Positions 53,563-62,384 of a stretch of DNA of 64,000 nt are shown here, piece after piece; position 1 is the stretch's first letter; every line of letters begins with the position of its first letter. Source of the DNA: Candidatus Acetatifactor stercoripullorum (GTDB taxonomy: Bacteria > Bacillota > Clostridia > Lachnospirales > Lachnospiraceae); NCBI GenBank assembly GCA_019114005.1, contig DXGH01000038.1:1-64000 (forward strand), in the 5' to 3' direction. A program made the translations under genes and the position numbers. The notes beneath the pieces are model-generated. The model worked only from the letters and a program-made list of their open reading frames with translations. It was not told where the DNA came from and did no database searches.

Positions 53563-54471
53563 CTACCACAAGCTGGTATCGCTGGCCTTCCTGCTGATCA
53601 GATTGGCAGCCACCAGAATAATACAGTTGACCACAGAGTTAAACAGCCCTACCGCAGTGGAAAAGGAATAGCTGTTATTTTCCAGTCCTACCTTGTACAC
53701 ATAGGTAGAGATCACCTCCGAGGCCATAAGGTTTGTTTCGTTCTGCAAAAGATATACCTTTTCGTATCCGATTCCCAGAAGAGAGCCGCAGTTTAGGATA
53801 AACACAATAATCATAGTGGGTACCAGAGCCGGAAGATTTACATGGATGATCCTCTGAAACCGGGAAGCGCCATCCATCTGCGCCGCCTCCAGAATCTCCT
53901 TATCCACTGAGGCAAGAGCCGCAAAATAGATAATGCTTCCCCAGCCCGCCTCCTGCCAGATACCGCTTAACACATAGATCCATTTAAACCAGGTAGTCCC
54001 CTGCATAAAGAAAATGGTATTTCCTGTAAAAAACTCAATGACCTTATTGATAATTCCGCTGGACGGGCTTAAGAACAGGGTGAGCATGCCGCAGACAACC
54101 ACTGTGGAAATGAAATGGGGGGCAAACAAAATTGTCTGTATGGACTTTCGCACTCTGTTATTGATCACCTCATTGAGCATCAGCGCAATGATCACGGAGG
54201 CAGGAAAGCCCAGTATCAGCGCCAGCACACTCAGAGTCAGTGTATTTTTCAGGATAATAGGAAACCAATAGGAGGAAAATAATCTTTCAAACTGTTGAAA
54301 GCCCACCCAGGGGCTTCCTAAAATCCCCTGTCTGAAGCTGTAATCCTTAAAGGCTATGATCAGCCCGTACATCGGTTTATAGTTAAATAAAATCACATAC
54401 AATAGCGCGGGCAGTATCATCAGATAAAGCTGCCACTTACGCCATATGCTCTTTTTTTTCTTCGTCTTCAC
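53563..54471 (-). CDS. Carbohydrate ABC transporter permease (LplB-like)
   Basis: The 302-residue permease has a basic start, six helices, the block FNYKPMYGLIIAFKDYSFRQGILGSPWVGFQQFERLF and the EAA loop EILEAAQMDGASRFQRIIHVNLPALVPTMII. It lies between the AraC regulator gene (27 bases upstream) and the second permease, and belongs to the mannoside locus. Confidence 0.92.
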   Translation of the reverse strand: MKTKKKKSIWRKWQLYLMILPALLYVILFNYKPMYGLIIAFKDYSFRQGILGSPWVGFQQFERLFSSYWFPIILKNTLTLSVLALILGFPASVIIALMLNEVINNRVRKSIQTILFAPHFISTVVVCGMLTLFLSPSSGIINKVIEFFTGNTIFFMQGTTWFKWIYVLSGIWQEAGWGSIIYFAALASVDKEILEAAQMDGASRFQRIIHVNLPALVPTMIIVFILNCGSLLGIGYEKVYLLQNETNLMASEVISTYVYKVGLENNSYSFSTAVGLFNSVVNCIILVAANLISRKASDTSLW

Positions 54472-54498
54472 TACATATCCGCCTTCCCTCCCGGTTTT

Positions 54499-56673
54499 TC
54501 AAGACTGTGCTTTGCCATACTGCTTCCGATACTGGGAAGCGTTGATGCCGTACATCTGCTTAAATTTTTTCCGAAATCCGGGAACATCAAAATATCCAAC
54601 GTTTTCCGCAATCTCCTGAATGGACAGATCCGTTTCCAAAAGCTCCTTCTTTGCCTCCTCCATCCGCAGATTGCTCAGATAATCAATATACCTCATTCCT
54701 ATTTTCTTTTTGAAAATGCGGCTGACATAGGTTCGCGACAGGCCAAACTCATCCGCCACCTCCTCCAGGGAAAAATCGTTCCTTCTGTAGTTATTCCTGA
54801 TATATTGCAGAATATAGTCAAAATTTGTTCCCTCCTCGCGGCTGCAATAATATCTCACAATATTTCTCATGTCATCCAGAAAAGAGGCGGTATCCCCCAG
54901 GTTAATCCGCTTCACATCCTCATAAATGGCCTGATGGACTTCGCTTTCACTGTTTTGCAGCAGCTGTATCATATAACGGATCAGACAGAAGCGTCTGTAA
55001 TAAACCGTGTTGTCTCCCGGCTTTGTTTCACCTTTGGCTGTCTTTTCCAGAACACGCTCCGCCCAGTCGGCATCCTTTTGCTCCATGGCCTCTCCGAATT
55101 CCTTCAGCTGCACATCGGCCAATGCCTTCCATTCATTATTTTCCCCACCGCTTTGACGGCAGATAAAAATGCTTCCCGAAAGCGTGCCTGCACTCATAGC
55201 CTGCAGCTGCTCTAACGCCTCCATCCAGGCATAGGCAATCATATGACGCTTGTCATAGATGGAGCTGATCACAATCGTCAGGGCGCCGGCCTTAGAGGAC
55301 GCCTCTTCAAAAAGCTTCTGCAGCCTGACAGCCCGTCCATTTCTTATCTCACCAGACTTATCTTCGTTAGGGCACTGCAGCAAAAGCTCAAATACAGTCT
55401 GCTCCCCAAGAAATCCGCTGCAGTGGATATCCTCCGTATATTCCTGCTCCAGAAGCCTTTCCAAAAGTCCTTCCTGCTGTTTGGGCGCATAAATAATGCA
55501 CACCGCATAATACTCCTCGTAAAAATCCAGCTCACACAGCTCCAGCATCTGCTCCGCCTGTTCCATATTATTATAGGTACCGTGGAGAATCATCATAGAC
55601 ACCTGCTGCCTTAAGGCTCTCTGATACTGTGTGATCACTGTCTTGGAATTACGGTTTTCGGTTACAATGCCGCTGACTGCCTTCCTGATCAGATCCCACT
55701 CATCCTTAGCCTCCCTGCCTGCAGGTTCCTCCAGCACATCTCCCACCATCTCCGCTACTATTCTGGTCTTTTGCCAGTAGCTGTAGCTGATCTTAAAGGA
55801 GATCGCTCCCGCCAGAATCAAAAACAGGGTCATAACCACATAGGCGGTAAACTGATAGTCCATTATATTAGCGTACACCATATCATACTGCCAGGAAAAA
55901 TGAAGATTGATTCTGGGATACTTCTGAGAAACCTCCTTGATAATCCAGCTTCCTGTTGATACATCAGGAAAGGCTTCTTGTGCAATCTCCCGATATCCCT
56001 CTTCTCCGGTTCCGCTCAGATATACTGACTGCCCGTTTTCTAAATCCATCCTTACATAAAGATTTTCCACTAAAAGCAAAGGAGTCATAAGCTCTGCAAA
56101 TTCTGCCATGGACACACAGAAATTAACAGAAGCCTGCCTTCCGTTTACCACAGTGTCTATGGGCATATGGAACAAAAGCATGCTGCCGCCATTCTCCCGC
56201 ACAGCCACAGCCATATCCTGGTCCTCAGAGTCAAGCAGCTCTCTTATAATCTGGGCCGTCTCTTCATTGCAGGACAGCGTTTCCTGGATATAAGTGCTCA
56301 CACTGCTGGAGCCCTCTATGGAATAAATTCTGTCATTGCCGTAGTAGACAAAGCAGTCGGCAATCATTTCCTCATAGGCGCAGACCTCGCTTATGTATTG
56401 AATGGCCTCCTGTATATGACTCTCCCCTTTAAGCATAGCGCCTCTGGCCACATAAGAGGACTGCCCTATCTGTACGCTTCGGGAAATCATGTTTCTGTAT
56501 TTGTCCTCCACAGTCTCCATAACCTGGTTCACTGTCAGCTCCAGGCGTCTGTCATCCATTTTTTTAAATTCGGAGGACAGCCCGTAGAAGAAAAGCAGGA
56601 GAATGCAAAACAGGGGAATCAAAAGCCCTATGTAGGAAAAAAACATCTTTTTAAGCATTCCTCTTTTTCTCAT
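54499..56673 (-). CDS. Membrane-anchored AraC-family regulator with extracellular sensor
   Basis: The 724-residue protein has a membrane helix near the N-terminus (MFFSYIGLLIPLFCILLLFFYGL), an outer sensor domain of about 240 residues, a second helix (YQFTAYVVMTLFLILAGAISF), a cytoplasmic middle part, and two C-terminal AraC helix-turn-helices (FSLEEVADEFGLSRTYVSRIFKKKIG and SIQEIAENVGYFDVPGFRKKFKQMYG). GGAGG lies 7 bases before the ATG. It resembles the regulator at 30853-33144 in architecture. It sits unusually between the solute-binding protein and the permeases of its own importer, and probably activates the mannoside locus. Confidence 0.9.
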   Translation of the reverse strand: MRKRGMLKKMFFSYIGLLIPLFCILLLFFYGLSSEFKKMDDRRLELTVNQVMETVEDKYRNMISRSVQIGQSSYVARGAMLKGESHIQEAIQYISEVCAYEEMIADCFVYYGNDRIYSIEGSSSVSTYIQETLSCNEETAQIIRELLDSEDQDMAVAVRENGGSMLLFHMPIDTVVNGRQASVNFCVSMAEFAELMTPLLLVENLYVRMDLENGQSVYLSGTGEEGYREIAQEAFPDVSTGSWIIKEVSQKYPRINLHFSWQYDMVYANIMDYQFTAYVVMTLFLILAGAISFKISYSYWQKTRIVAEMVGDVLEEPAGREAKDEWDLIRKAVSGIVTENRNSKTVITQYQRALRQQVSMMILHGTYNNMEQAEQMLELCELDFYEEYYAVCIIYAPKQQEGLLERLLEQEYTEDIHCSGFLGEQTVFELLLQCPNEDKSGEIRNGRAVRLQKLFEEASSKAGALTIVISSIYDKRHMIAYAWMEALEQLQAMSAGTLSGSIFICRQSGGENNEWKALADVQLKEFGEAMEQKDADWAERVLEKTAKGETKPGDNTVYYRRFCLIRYMIQLLQNSESEVHQAIYEDVKRINLGDTASFLDDMRNIVRYYCSREEGTNFDYILQYIRNNYRRNDFSLEEVADEFGLSRTYVSRIFKKKIGMRYIDYLSNLRMEEAKKELLETDLSIQEIAENVGYFDVPGFRKKFKQMYGINASQYRKQYGKAQS

Positions 56674-56752
56674 TCTGCATCCTCCATGTTCTTCTCACCG
56701 CCTGCTGAAACTGCCGTACATGAAAGCAGGAAGCGCGCCAATATACTTTCTG

Positions 56753-58465
56753 TTATTGATCGCCGTACATTCTGTCATAAGCTGCCTGCTCAATGGAAAG
56801 AAGCTCATCCAGGCCCATGGACTTCACGGTGGCCACATGCTCATCCCACTGTGTCTCAATATCAGCCTCTCCGGTGATAAACTGCGTTCTCATAGTACCC
56901 AGATAAGAGTCGATATCCGTAAATATAGTAGCTCTTCTCTCCGCTTCTTCGGGAGTATAAACCAATACAGGGAAGGTCTCTATTACCTGATCCACTCTTC
57001 TGTGCCCTTCCTCTACCAGCACCAGCCAGCCATAATCAGGAAGCAGCACCTGCAGGTCATCCTCTGTGGCAAGCTTCATCAGCTCATACTGATATCCGGG
57101 GCCGCAGCCGAATACGTTAAAGGCCTCGTTTGCAGTAGCCTTCTGGTAGCGGTATTCCTCTGAGGAAGAATATCCCTCCGGACATACTCTTTCTCTGATC
57201 TGGTAATCAAAGGAAATATCAGGCACCGTCACATAATTCCAGTCAATTCCCTCGTAGCCTTCGATGGCTGCAGTCGCGCCCTCATCGGTATAGAAATAAT
57301 CCACCAGACGCACCAGCGCTTCGGGATATTCAGTCTCTGCATTGATCAGGATTCTGACGCTGCTGGTGTTGATATAATTACTCACCACACTGGTGGCAAC
57401 CGAATTGTATTCCGAAGTCAGGCCGCCGAACCAAGCGCAGGTGCTGTCAAAGGAGATATCCTCGTTCGCCACAACGTAGGGAACACCGAAAGCAAAGCAG
57501 CCCAGTCTGTCCTCAGAAACCTTGGTTCTCACCTCGTCAAAGGTGTTTGTGAATGCCTCTGCGTCCAAAAGCCCCTCCTCGTAGAGCTGATTCATAAAGG
57601 TCAAAAATGCTTTATAATTGTCTGTGATATCTGCAAGATACACATTTCCATTCTCATCCAGCTGACGGATGGTTCTTCCGTCTGTAGAGAAGATTCCGAA
57701 TGCGGACTGCAGGGCCACCACACAGTTTCCTGTGGGGATCTCGTCATTGGGGTCGCCGTTTCCGTTGGCATCCTCATCTCTGAAGGCTACCAGCACATTA
57801 TAGAAATCTTCAATTGTCTCAGGATAATCCAGACCCAGATTGTCAAGCCAGGTCTGCTTGATCCACTGCCTGTTTGCCAGCTCTATATCCGCACCCTCGC
57901 CTGCATTAATTCTGGACAGGCCGTAAATATTGCCGTCGGGAGCCGTAATCGCCGCCTCATAGTCAGGATATTCCTCCAAAACTGCAGACAGATTGGGTGC
58001 ATATTCCAGATATTCATTGATGGGCAGGAAATATCCCTCTGCTCCATAGCTGTTTGCATCCGTCTGAGAGATGCTTGCGTGAATGATCAGATCAGGAAGT
58101 TCATCGGAAGCCATCATAAGAGAAAGCTGGGTGGGCCACTCCTCCTGCTCGTAAACCGTACATTCCAGCTTAATACCCAGCCGGTTTTCAATTTCCTGAA
58201 TCAATGTTGTTTCGTTCCAATTCTTGCCGCCGTCGTAGGTACCCGCTACGGCCACCGTTATGGTTTCATCACAGATGGGATATCCTTCTGCATTAAAGTA
58301 GCTTTCCTCCCCGCTTTCCGTGGCGGCAGCCTGGGAAGTGCTCTCCGCACTCACTGTGTCCTGGCTTTGCTGTGCATCAGAAGAACCGCAGCCGCTTAAC
58401 GCCGATGCTGCCATTCCTCCCGCCAGAATCAGGGAAATGAATTTTTTCGCACAATTCTTTTTCAT
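56753..58465 (-). CDS. Carbohydrate ABC transporter solute-binding lipoprotein
   Basis: The 570-residue protein starts with a lipoprotein signal, ILAGGMAASALSGC, with Cys 26. The mature part begins ITVAVAGTYDGGKNWNETTLIQEIENRLGIKLECTVYEQ, and later contains LPDLIIHASISQTDANSYGAEGYFLPINEYLE and DEDANGNGDPNDEIPTGN, a calcium-loop-like feature of large oligosaccharide-binding proteins. ATG at 58465 is preceded by AAAGGAGG; an upstream start at 58492 is poor. It serves the permeases at 52626-54471, with the AraC gene between. Confidence 0.9.
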   Translation of the reverse strand: MKKNCAKKFISLILAGGMAASALSGCGSSDAQQSQDTVSAESTSQAAATESGEESYFNAEGYPICDETITVAVAGTYDGGKNWNETTLIQEIENRLGIKLECTVYEQEEWPTQLSLMMASDELPDLIIHASISQTDANSYGAEGYFLPINEYLEYAPNLSAVLEEYPDYEAAITAPDGNIYGLSRINAGEGADIELANRQWIKQTWLDNLGLDYPETIEDFYNVLVAFRDEDANGNGDPNDEIPTGNCVVALQSAFGIFSTDGRTIRQLDENGNVYLADITDNYKAFLTFMNQLYEEGLLDAEAFTNTFDEVRTKVSEDRLGCFAFGVPYVVANEDISFDSTCAWFGGLTSEYNSVATSVVSNYINTSSVRILINAETEYPEALVRLVDYFYTDEGATAAIEGYEGIDWNYVTVPDISFDYQIRERVCPEGYSSSEEYRYQKATANEAFNVFGCGPGYQYELMKLATEDDLQVLLPDYGWLVLVEEGHRRVDQVIETFPVLVYTPEEAERRATIFTDIDSYLGTMRTQFITGEADIETQWDEHVATVKSMGLDELLSIEQAAYDRMYGDQ

Positions 58466-58693
58466 CTGGTTCCTCCTTTGTGTCATTCTCAAACAGTGTC
58501 AAAAATATTTCATCCGGATGTTTTTTGTACGTTTTCACCATATCTCTTCTTTTTGAAAAAGTAAATATGGAGAATCATTCCCCGTTTTTCTCCCCTTTTT
58601 TCTCTTTAATAGGGCATAATTTTAAAAAAATATGTATTTTTTCATCTTCTTTTGCCACAAAAAATGTGAATTTTTTACCTGTCAAAAACAGCG

Positions 58694-60808
58694 TCAGTTC
58701 ATTTTTTTACATATCCATACCGCCGAACGGGGCAGCAGAATATCCCCTCCCACCGGATACTGAAAGTCTTTTTTCCCTTCTGTATGCGGAAGCTTTAAGG
58801 GCGCTGAGCTGTGATTGATTATAAAACAGCCGTTTTCAAATTCTCCTGTCTCTATGTTTCTTCCCTTCACAATTCTCTCCGGCCGGCAATGTGCTGACAA
58901 AATAGCTTCAAACAGCTTTGTGCCAGACAAAATCAGCGGATACATCTCCGCATTTTTCTGATCATAGGGAACATGGGGAATGTTCTGGCAGGCGTAGGAG
59001 GCGCCCATCTGTACTCCAAAAGAATATACAGTGCCTTGCCCCATCTTGTTTTTCACCACACAGGGGCGACGGCTGTTTACATACCGGGCCAGGACTTCTC
59101 CTTTACTATAGCTTTGAAAACAGTTTCCCTGGGCTATGATGGTTACATCGTACTGGTAGGGCTGTCTGGGGCAGTCCTCGCCCTTGATTCCAAAGACATT
59201 TTCACAGAGGGCATCCTCCGGTCCGTGCAGCAGAGCCCCTCCTTTTTGGGTCCATTCCCGGATTTTCTCCTCCAGCTCTTTATCAGCGCAGAGACAATAG
59301 CAGTCATCCGATGGAAGCACCAATATTTTATAAGAAGCAAGTCCACCCTTTTTTACCACTCCCTTGTCAATGACATCCACCTGATACCCCAGATCGCAAA
59401 GGAGCCTATACCATCCCAAAAGATCCAGCCGTCTGATTTTATTTCCTTCTACCTCAAAGGGCTCTATCCCGGCCATGGCAGAGGGAAAAAGCAGCGCGGC
59501 CTCCTTCTTTCTGTCTCCTTTTCTTAAGGGGATCACCCTTGCCAGCCATTCGTTCCCGGTTTTTAATGATTTAAGAAAGCTTTCATCCATACGGTTCAGC
59601 ACACCTCCATCATCCAGCCCGTTTATGCCGTAGGAGGAATAACCCTCCACACCCGCCGCAGCCATTACGCCAATCAACTCACAGGGCGTTAAAAATTCAT
59701 ACACATCCTGATAGAGAAATCTTCCCCAGTAAATCCCCCCTAAATTTGTTTTTCCTTCGTTCATCACCCGCATCATGCTGTGCTGACAAGATACTGCGTA
59801 GGGATCAGGCTTCCCGTCCGGCGTGACGGGCACCGTAAGAAAGTGACAGCAATCCACGTAATCCGCCAATGCGTAAATATCAATCCCTCTTACCGCCGTA
59901 TCCCACAGATCACTGAAATCCGCATCCTGATCCACCAGCCGATTTCCGTCCACATTAAAAAAATAACCCCATTGCGTCATACCTGGAAACAGGAAAATTC
60001 TGTCATCTATTTTTTTCAGCTTTTCCTGCATAGCCTTAAAATAGTTTTTCAGCTCCTCCATTTTCCAAAAAGCGTTATCCCTCCACATATAGAATCTGGG
60101 GGAAGCCTTTTTGATGTCCTCCGGCCCAAAGGGATGGGTTTTATCATAAGAAAAGGTAAACCAATAGTCCTTTGGCTCAAGCTCCTCAAAGGAATAAAAG
60201 CCGGTTTGATATGCCTCATTAAACCGCTGTATATCTCCTTTATAAATTCTCTTCAGGTACGCTACATACCGATTCCTGCCATCCTGGTCAAAGCTCATGG
60301 CAGCCACTGGATCCCACATAGAGCAAAGGGGCAGTACCTCTTTTCCCTTATTCAGACAACAGGTATAATTTTGCCCATACTGTTTCATAAGGCGCTGCAC
60401 ATGATTGACCATGGAAAGCTGCGCGTACTCAGACCAATATTTGTACCAGTGCCCGGGACGGCCTTCCCTGTTTATAATTTCCTCCCCGAAAATTGGCGGG
60501 CTGAACCGGATACGGGGATAAAGATTGTCCCCGTTTAAATAAAGAGCCAGAAAATTATGTCCAAGACCATGCTTTTTTGCAGATTTCTGCATATATTCCT
60601 GCATTTCCACATAGGGACTGAGCGCTCCCGTCTCATATCTGTCCCTGAAATCCTCCCAGGCTTTGGCATCCAGCATCACGTCCGTAAAGCCCAGCTGCGC
60701 AATCTGCCCCATCATTTGATCCACAAAATCTTTATCGTCATATGCGGGACAGTAAAAGTTTCCAAACCAGATGTTGATAAAGGGTTTTTTTGATCTGCTG
60801 CTTATCAT
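58694..60808 (-). CDS. Unclassified GH42-like glycoside hydrolase with beta-galactosidase-type trimerisation domain
   Basis: The 704-residue protein starts FINIWFGNFYCPAYDDKDFVDQMMGQIAQLGFTDVMLDAKAW, like the first strands of a TIM barrel. Middle parts (GIDIYALADYVDCCHFLTV, GGIYWGRFLYQDVYEFLTPCELIGVMAAAGVEGYSSYGINGLDDGGVLNR) look like the end of a GH42-type barrel. From about 470 there is a Rossmann-like domain, LLCDLGYQVDVIDKGVVKKGG...YKILVLPSDDCYCL, resembling the GH42 trimerisation domain, then a small beta domain. The usual GH42 N-E and E motifs are not clear, so the family is not assigned; GH164-like beta-mannosidase is possible given the context. ATG 60808 has AGGAGG upstream. It heads the mannoside locus. 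Confidence 0.6.
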   Translation of the reverse strand: MISSRSKKPFINIWFGNFYCPAYDDKDFVDQMMGQIAQLGFTDVMLDAKAWEDFRDRYETGALSPYVEMQEYMQKSAKKHGLGHNFLALYLNGDNLYPRIRFSPPIFGEEIINREGRPGHWYKYWSEYAQLSMVNHVQRLMKQYGQNYTCCLNKGKEVLPLCSMWDPVAAMSFDQDGRNRYVAYLKRIYKGDIQRFNEAYQTGFYSFEELEPKDYWFTFSYDKTHPFGPEDIKKASPRFYMWRDNAFWKMEELKNYFKAMQEKLKKIDDRIFLFPGMTQWGYFFNVDGNRLVDQDADFSDLWDTAVRGIDIYALADYVDCCHFLTVPVTPDGKPDPYAVSCQHSMMRVMNEGKTNLGGIYWGRFLYQDVYEFLTPCELIGVMAAAGVEGYSSYGINGLDDGGVLNRMDESFLKSLKTGNEWLARVIPLRKGDRKKEAALLFPSAMAGIEPFEVEGNKIRRLDLLGWYRLLCDLGYQVDVIDKGVVKKGGLASYKILVLPSDDCYCLCADKELEEKIREWTQKGGALLHGPEDALCENVFGIKGEDCPRQPYQYDVTIIAQGNCFQSYSKGEVLARYVNSRRPCVVKNKMGQGTVYSFGVQMGASYACQNIPHVPYDQKNAEMYPLILSGTKLFEAILSAHCRPERIVKGRNIETGEFENGCFIINHSSAPLKLPHTEGKKDFQYPVGGDILLPRSAVWICKKMN

Positions 60809-61026
60809 TCCGCATCCTCCTGTCTGCTTTTTACACTTTTTTTCATCATACCAATTTTGTGTGAAAAACATATGAAGAAACTTTTCCAAGCCTATGTAAA
60901 AAATTGTCCTGTCCCAGCAATCTCTTCCTTAAAAAAGAAAGGATGGGGAATCTGAAAAGGTTTCCCTTCCCTTTTCCCCATAAATATTGTATACTTAGAA
61001 CGCAGAAACAGAAAGGACACTTTAAC

Positions 61027-61728
61027 ATGAACAAAATCGGAATTATCGGAGCAATGGAGTTAGAGGTTGAGGAATTAAAATCCAAGATGACCCTTTCAAA
61101 TATCCGCAAAAAAGCAGGAATGGAGTTTTTTGAAGGCGCCCTTAATGGAGCTGAGGTTGTCATTGTCCGCAGCGGTATCGGCAAGGTCAACGCCGCCGTG
61201 TGCGTACAGATTCTCGCAGACGATTTCCAGGTGACACACATTATCAATACAGGAGTGGCAGGCTCTCTGAATGCAAAGTTAGACATTGGCGATATCCTGA
61301 TTTCCCGGGATGCTCTCTACCATGACGTGGACGCTGTGATTTTCGGCTACCGGCTGGGAGAAATCCCTCAGCTTGGCACCAGAGAATTTCCAGCAAACGA
61401 GCGTCTGGCCGCACTGGCCAAGACCTCCTGCGAAAGAGTCAATCCCGGTGTGCACGCAGTGATCGGCCGGGTAGTCAGCGGGGATCAGTTTATCTCCAAA
61501 AAGGAGGTAAAGGAGCGTCTCATTTCAGAATTTCAGGGGGACTGCACAGAGATGGAGGGAGCCGCCATCGCCCACTGCGCCTTTTTAAACCACATCCCCT
61601 TTGTGATTATCCGCGCCATCTCAGATAAAGCAGATGACAGCGCCCAGGTGGAATACCCTGTTTTTGAGAAGGCTGCCGCCAGACATTCCGCCAGACTTGT
61701 AGAGGATATGCTGGGAGAGTTGAAATAA
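61027..61728 (+). CDS. mtnN: 5'-methylthioadenosine/S-adenosylhomocysteine nucleosidase
   Basis: The 233-residue enzyme begins KIGIIGAMELEVEELKSKM with the substrate glutamate near residue 11-13. It continues VVIVRSGIGKVNAAVCVQIL, FQVTHIINTGVAGSLNAKLDIGD, GDCTEMEGAAIAHCAF and the catalytic Asp in IIRAISDKADD. It cleaves adenine from MTA and SAH, giving S-ribosylhomocysteine for LuxS (encoded at 41520). The ATG at 61027 has AAAGGA upstream; the frame is open from 60904 but the extension is not coding. Confidence 0.96.
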   Translation: MNKIGIIGAMELEVEELKSKMTLSNIRKKAGMEFFEGALNGAEVVIVRSGIGKVNAAVCVQILADDFQVTHIINTGVAGSLNAKLDIGDILISRDALYHDVDAVIFGYRLGEIPQLGTREFPANERLAALAKTSCERVNPGVHAVIGRVVSGDQFISKKEVKERLISEFQGDCTEMEGAAIAHCAFLNHIPFVIIRAISDKADDSAQVEYPVFEKAAARHSARLVEDMLGELK

Positions 61729-61734
61729 GTACAT

Positions 61735-61773
61735 TTAAAAAAACGGCATAGCCCTTCGGGTCATTCCGTTTTC
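61735..61773. terminator. Terminator after the nucleosidase gene
   Basis: AACGG at the 5' side pairs with CCGTT, with inner AT/AT and GCCC/GGGT pairs around a TTC loop. It is flanked by A and T runs, so it can work in both directions. It separates mtnN from the convergent GtrA gene. Confidence 0.75.
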
Positions 61774-61817
61774 TGATTTTTCAGTTTTTCAGGGGGGGAG
61801 TTATCCCCCTAAATCCC

Positions 61818-62249
61818 CTATTTCTTTTCCTTTTTAAATACAAACACCTTGCTGAACACATAGTTGGCGATCATAACCAAGACCGAGGATATAAAAATTT
61901 TGGCAATCCAGTAATTCATTTGAATCAGGTTTACCGTCACATACATGATCACAATGTCCAGTATCCAGGTGGATACTCTGGCTCCCGCAAACTGGGAAAA
62001 TTCCTTTAAAATATGAGGGTTGGTGCTCTTAAATACATATTTTCTGTTGGTCACATAGCCAAACAGCACACCAGCCACCCAGCCCAGGGTATTGATCAGC
62101 GCGTTCTGCCAGCCGATATCCGGATTGAGCAGTGTAGCCTCAAAAATCCAGCAGGCTCCCCAAGACACCAGCGTAGTCAGCACACCCACAATCAAATAAG
62201 CAATAATCTCCTCATATTTCACACAAAGAGCTTTTATTTTTTCTATCAT
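61818..62249 (-). CDS. GtrA family membrane protein
   Basis: The 143-residue protein has four helices (EIIAYLIVGVLTTLVSWGACWIF, NALINTLGWVAGVLFGYVTNRKYVF, STWILDIVIMYVTVNLI, WIAKIFISSVLVMIANYVFSKVFVFKK). NRKYVF after helix 2 and the repeat NYVFSKVFVF at the end are typical GtrA marks. Such proteins help move lipid-linked sugars across the membrane for teichoic acid or polysaccharide glycosylation. No partner glycosyltransferase is adjacent. GAGGAAGC precedes the start. Confidence 0.92.
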   Translation of the reverse strand: MIEKIKALCVKYEEIIAYLIVGVLTTLVSWGACWIFEATLLNPDIGWQNALINTLGWVAGVLFGYVTNRKYVFKSTNPHILKEFSQFAGARVSTWILDIVIMYVTVNLIQMNYWIAKIFISSVLVMIANYVFSKVFVFKKEKK

Positions 62250-62384
62250 TTTGCTTCCTCATTCTAAAATATTATGTGCAGAACGGTAACAGTATAAACT
62301 TACTATGTTTCAGACTGCTTGTCAAGAAATCCACCGTCCGATTTTAAAATTCAGATGCAAAGATAAAAACAATCCCTGTGCCCG

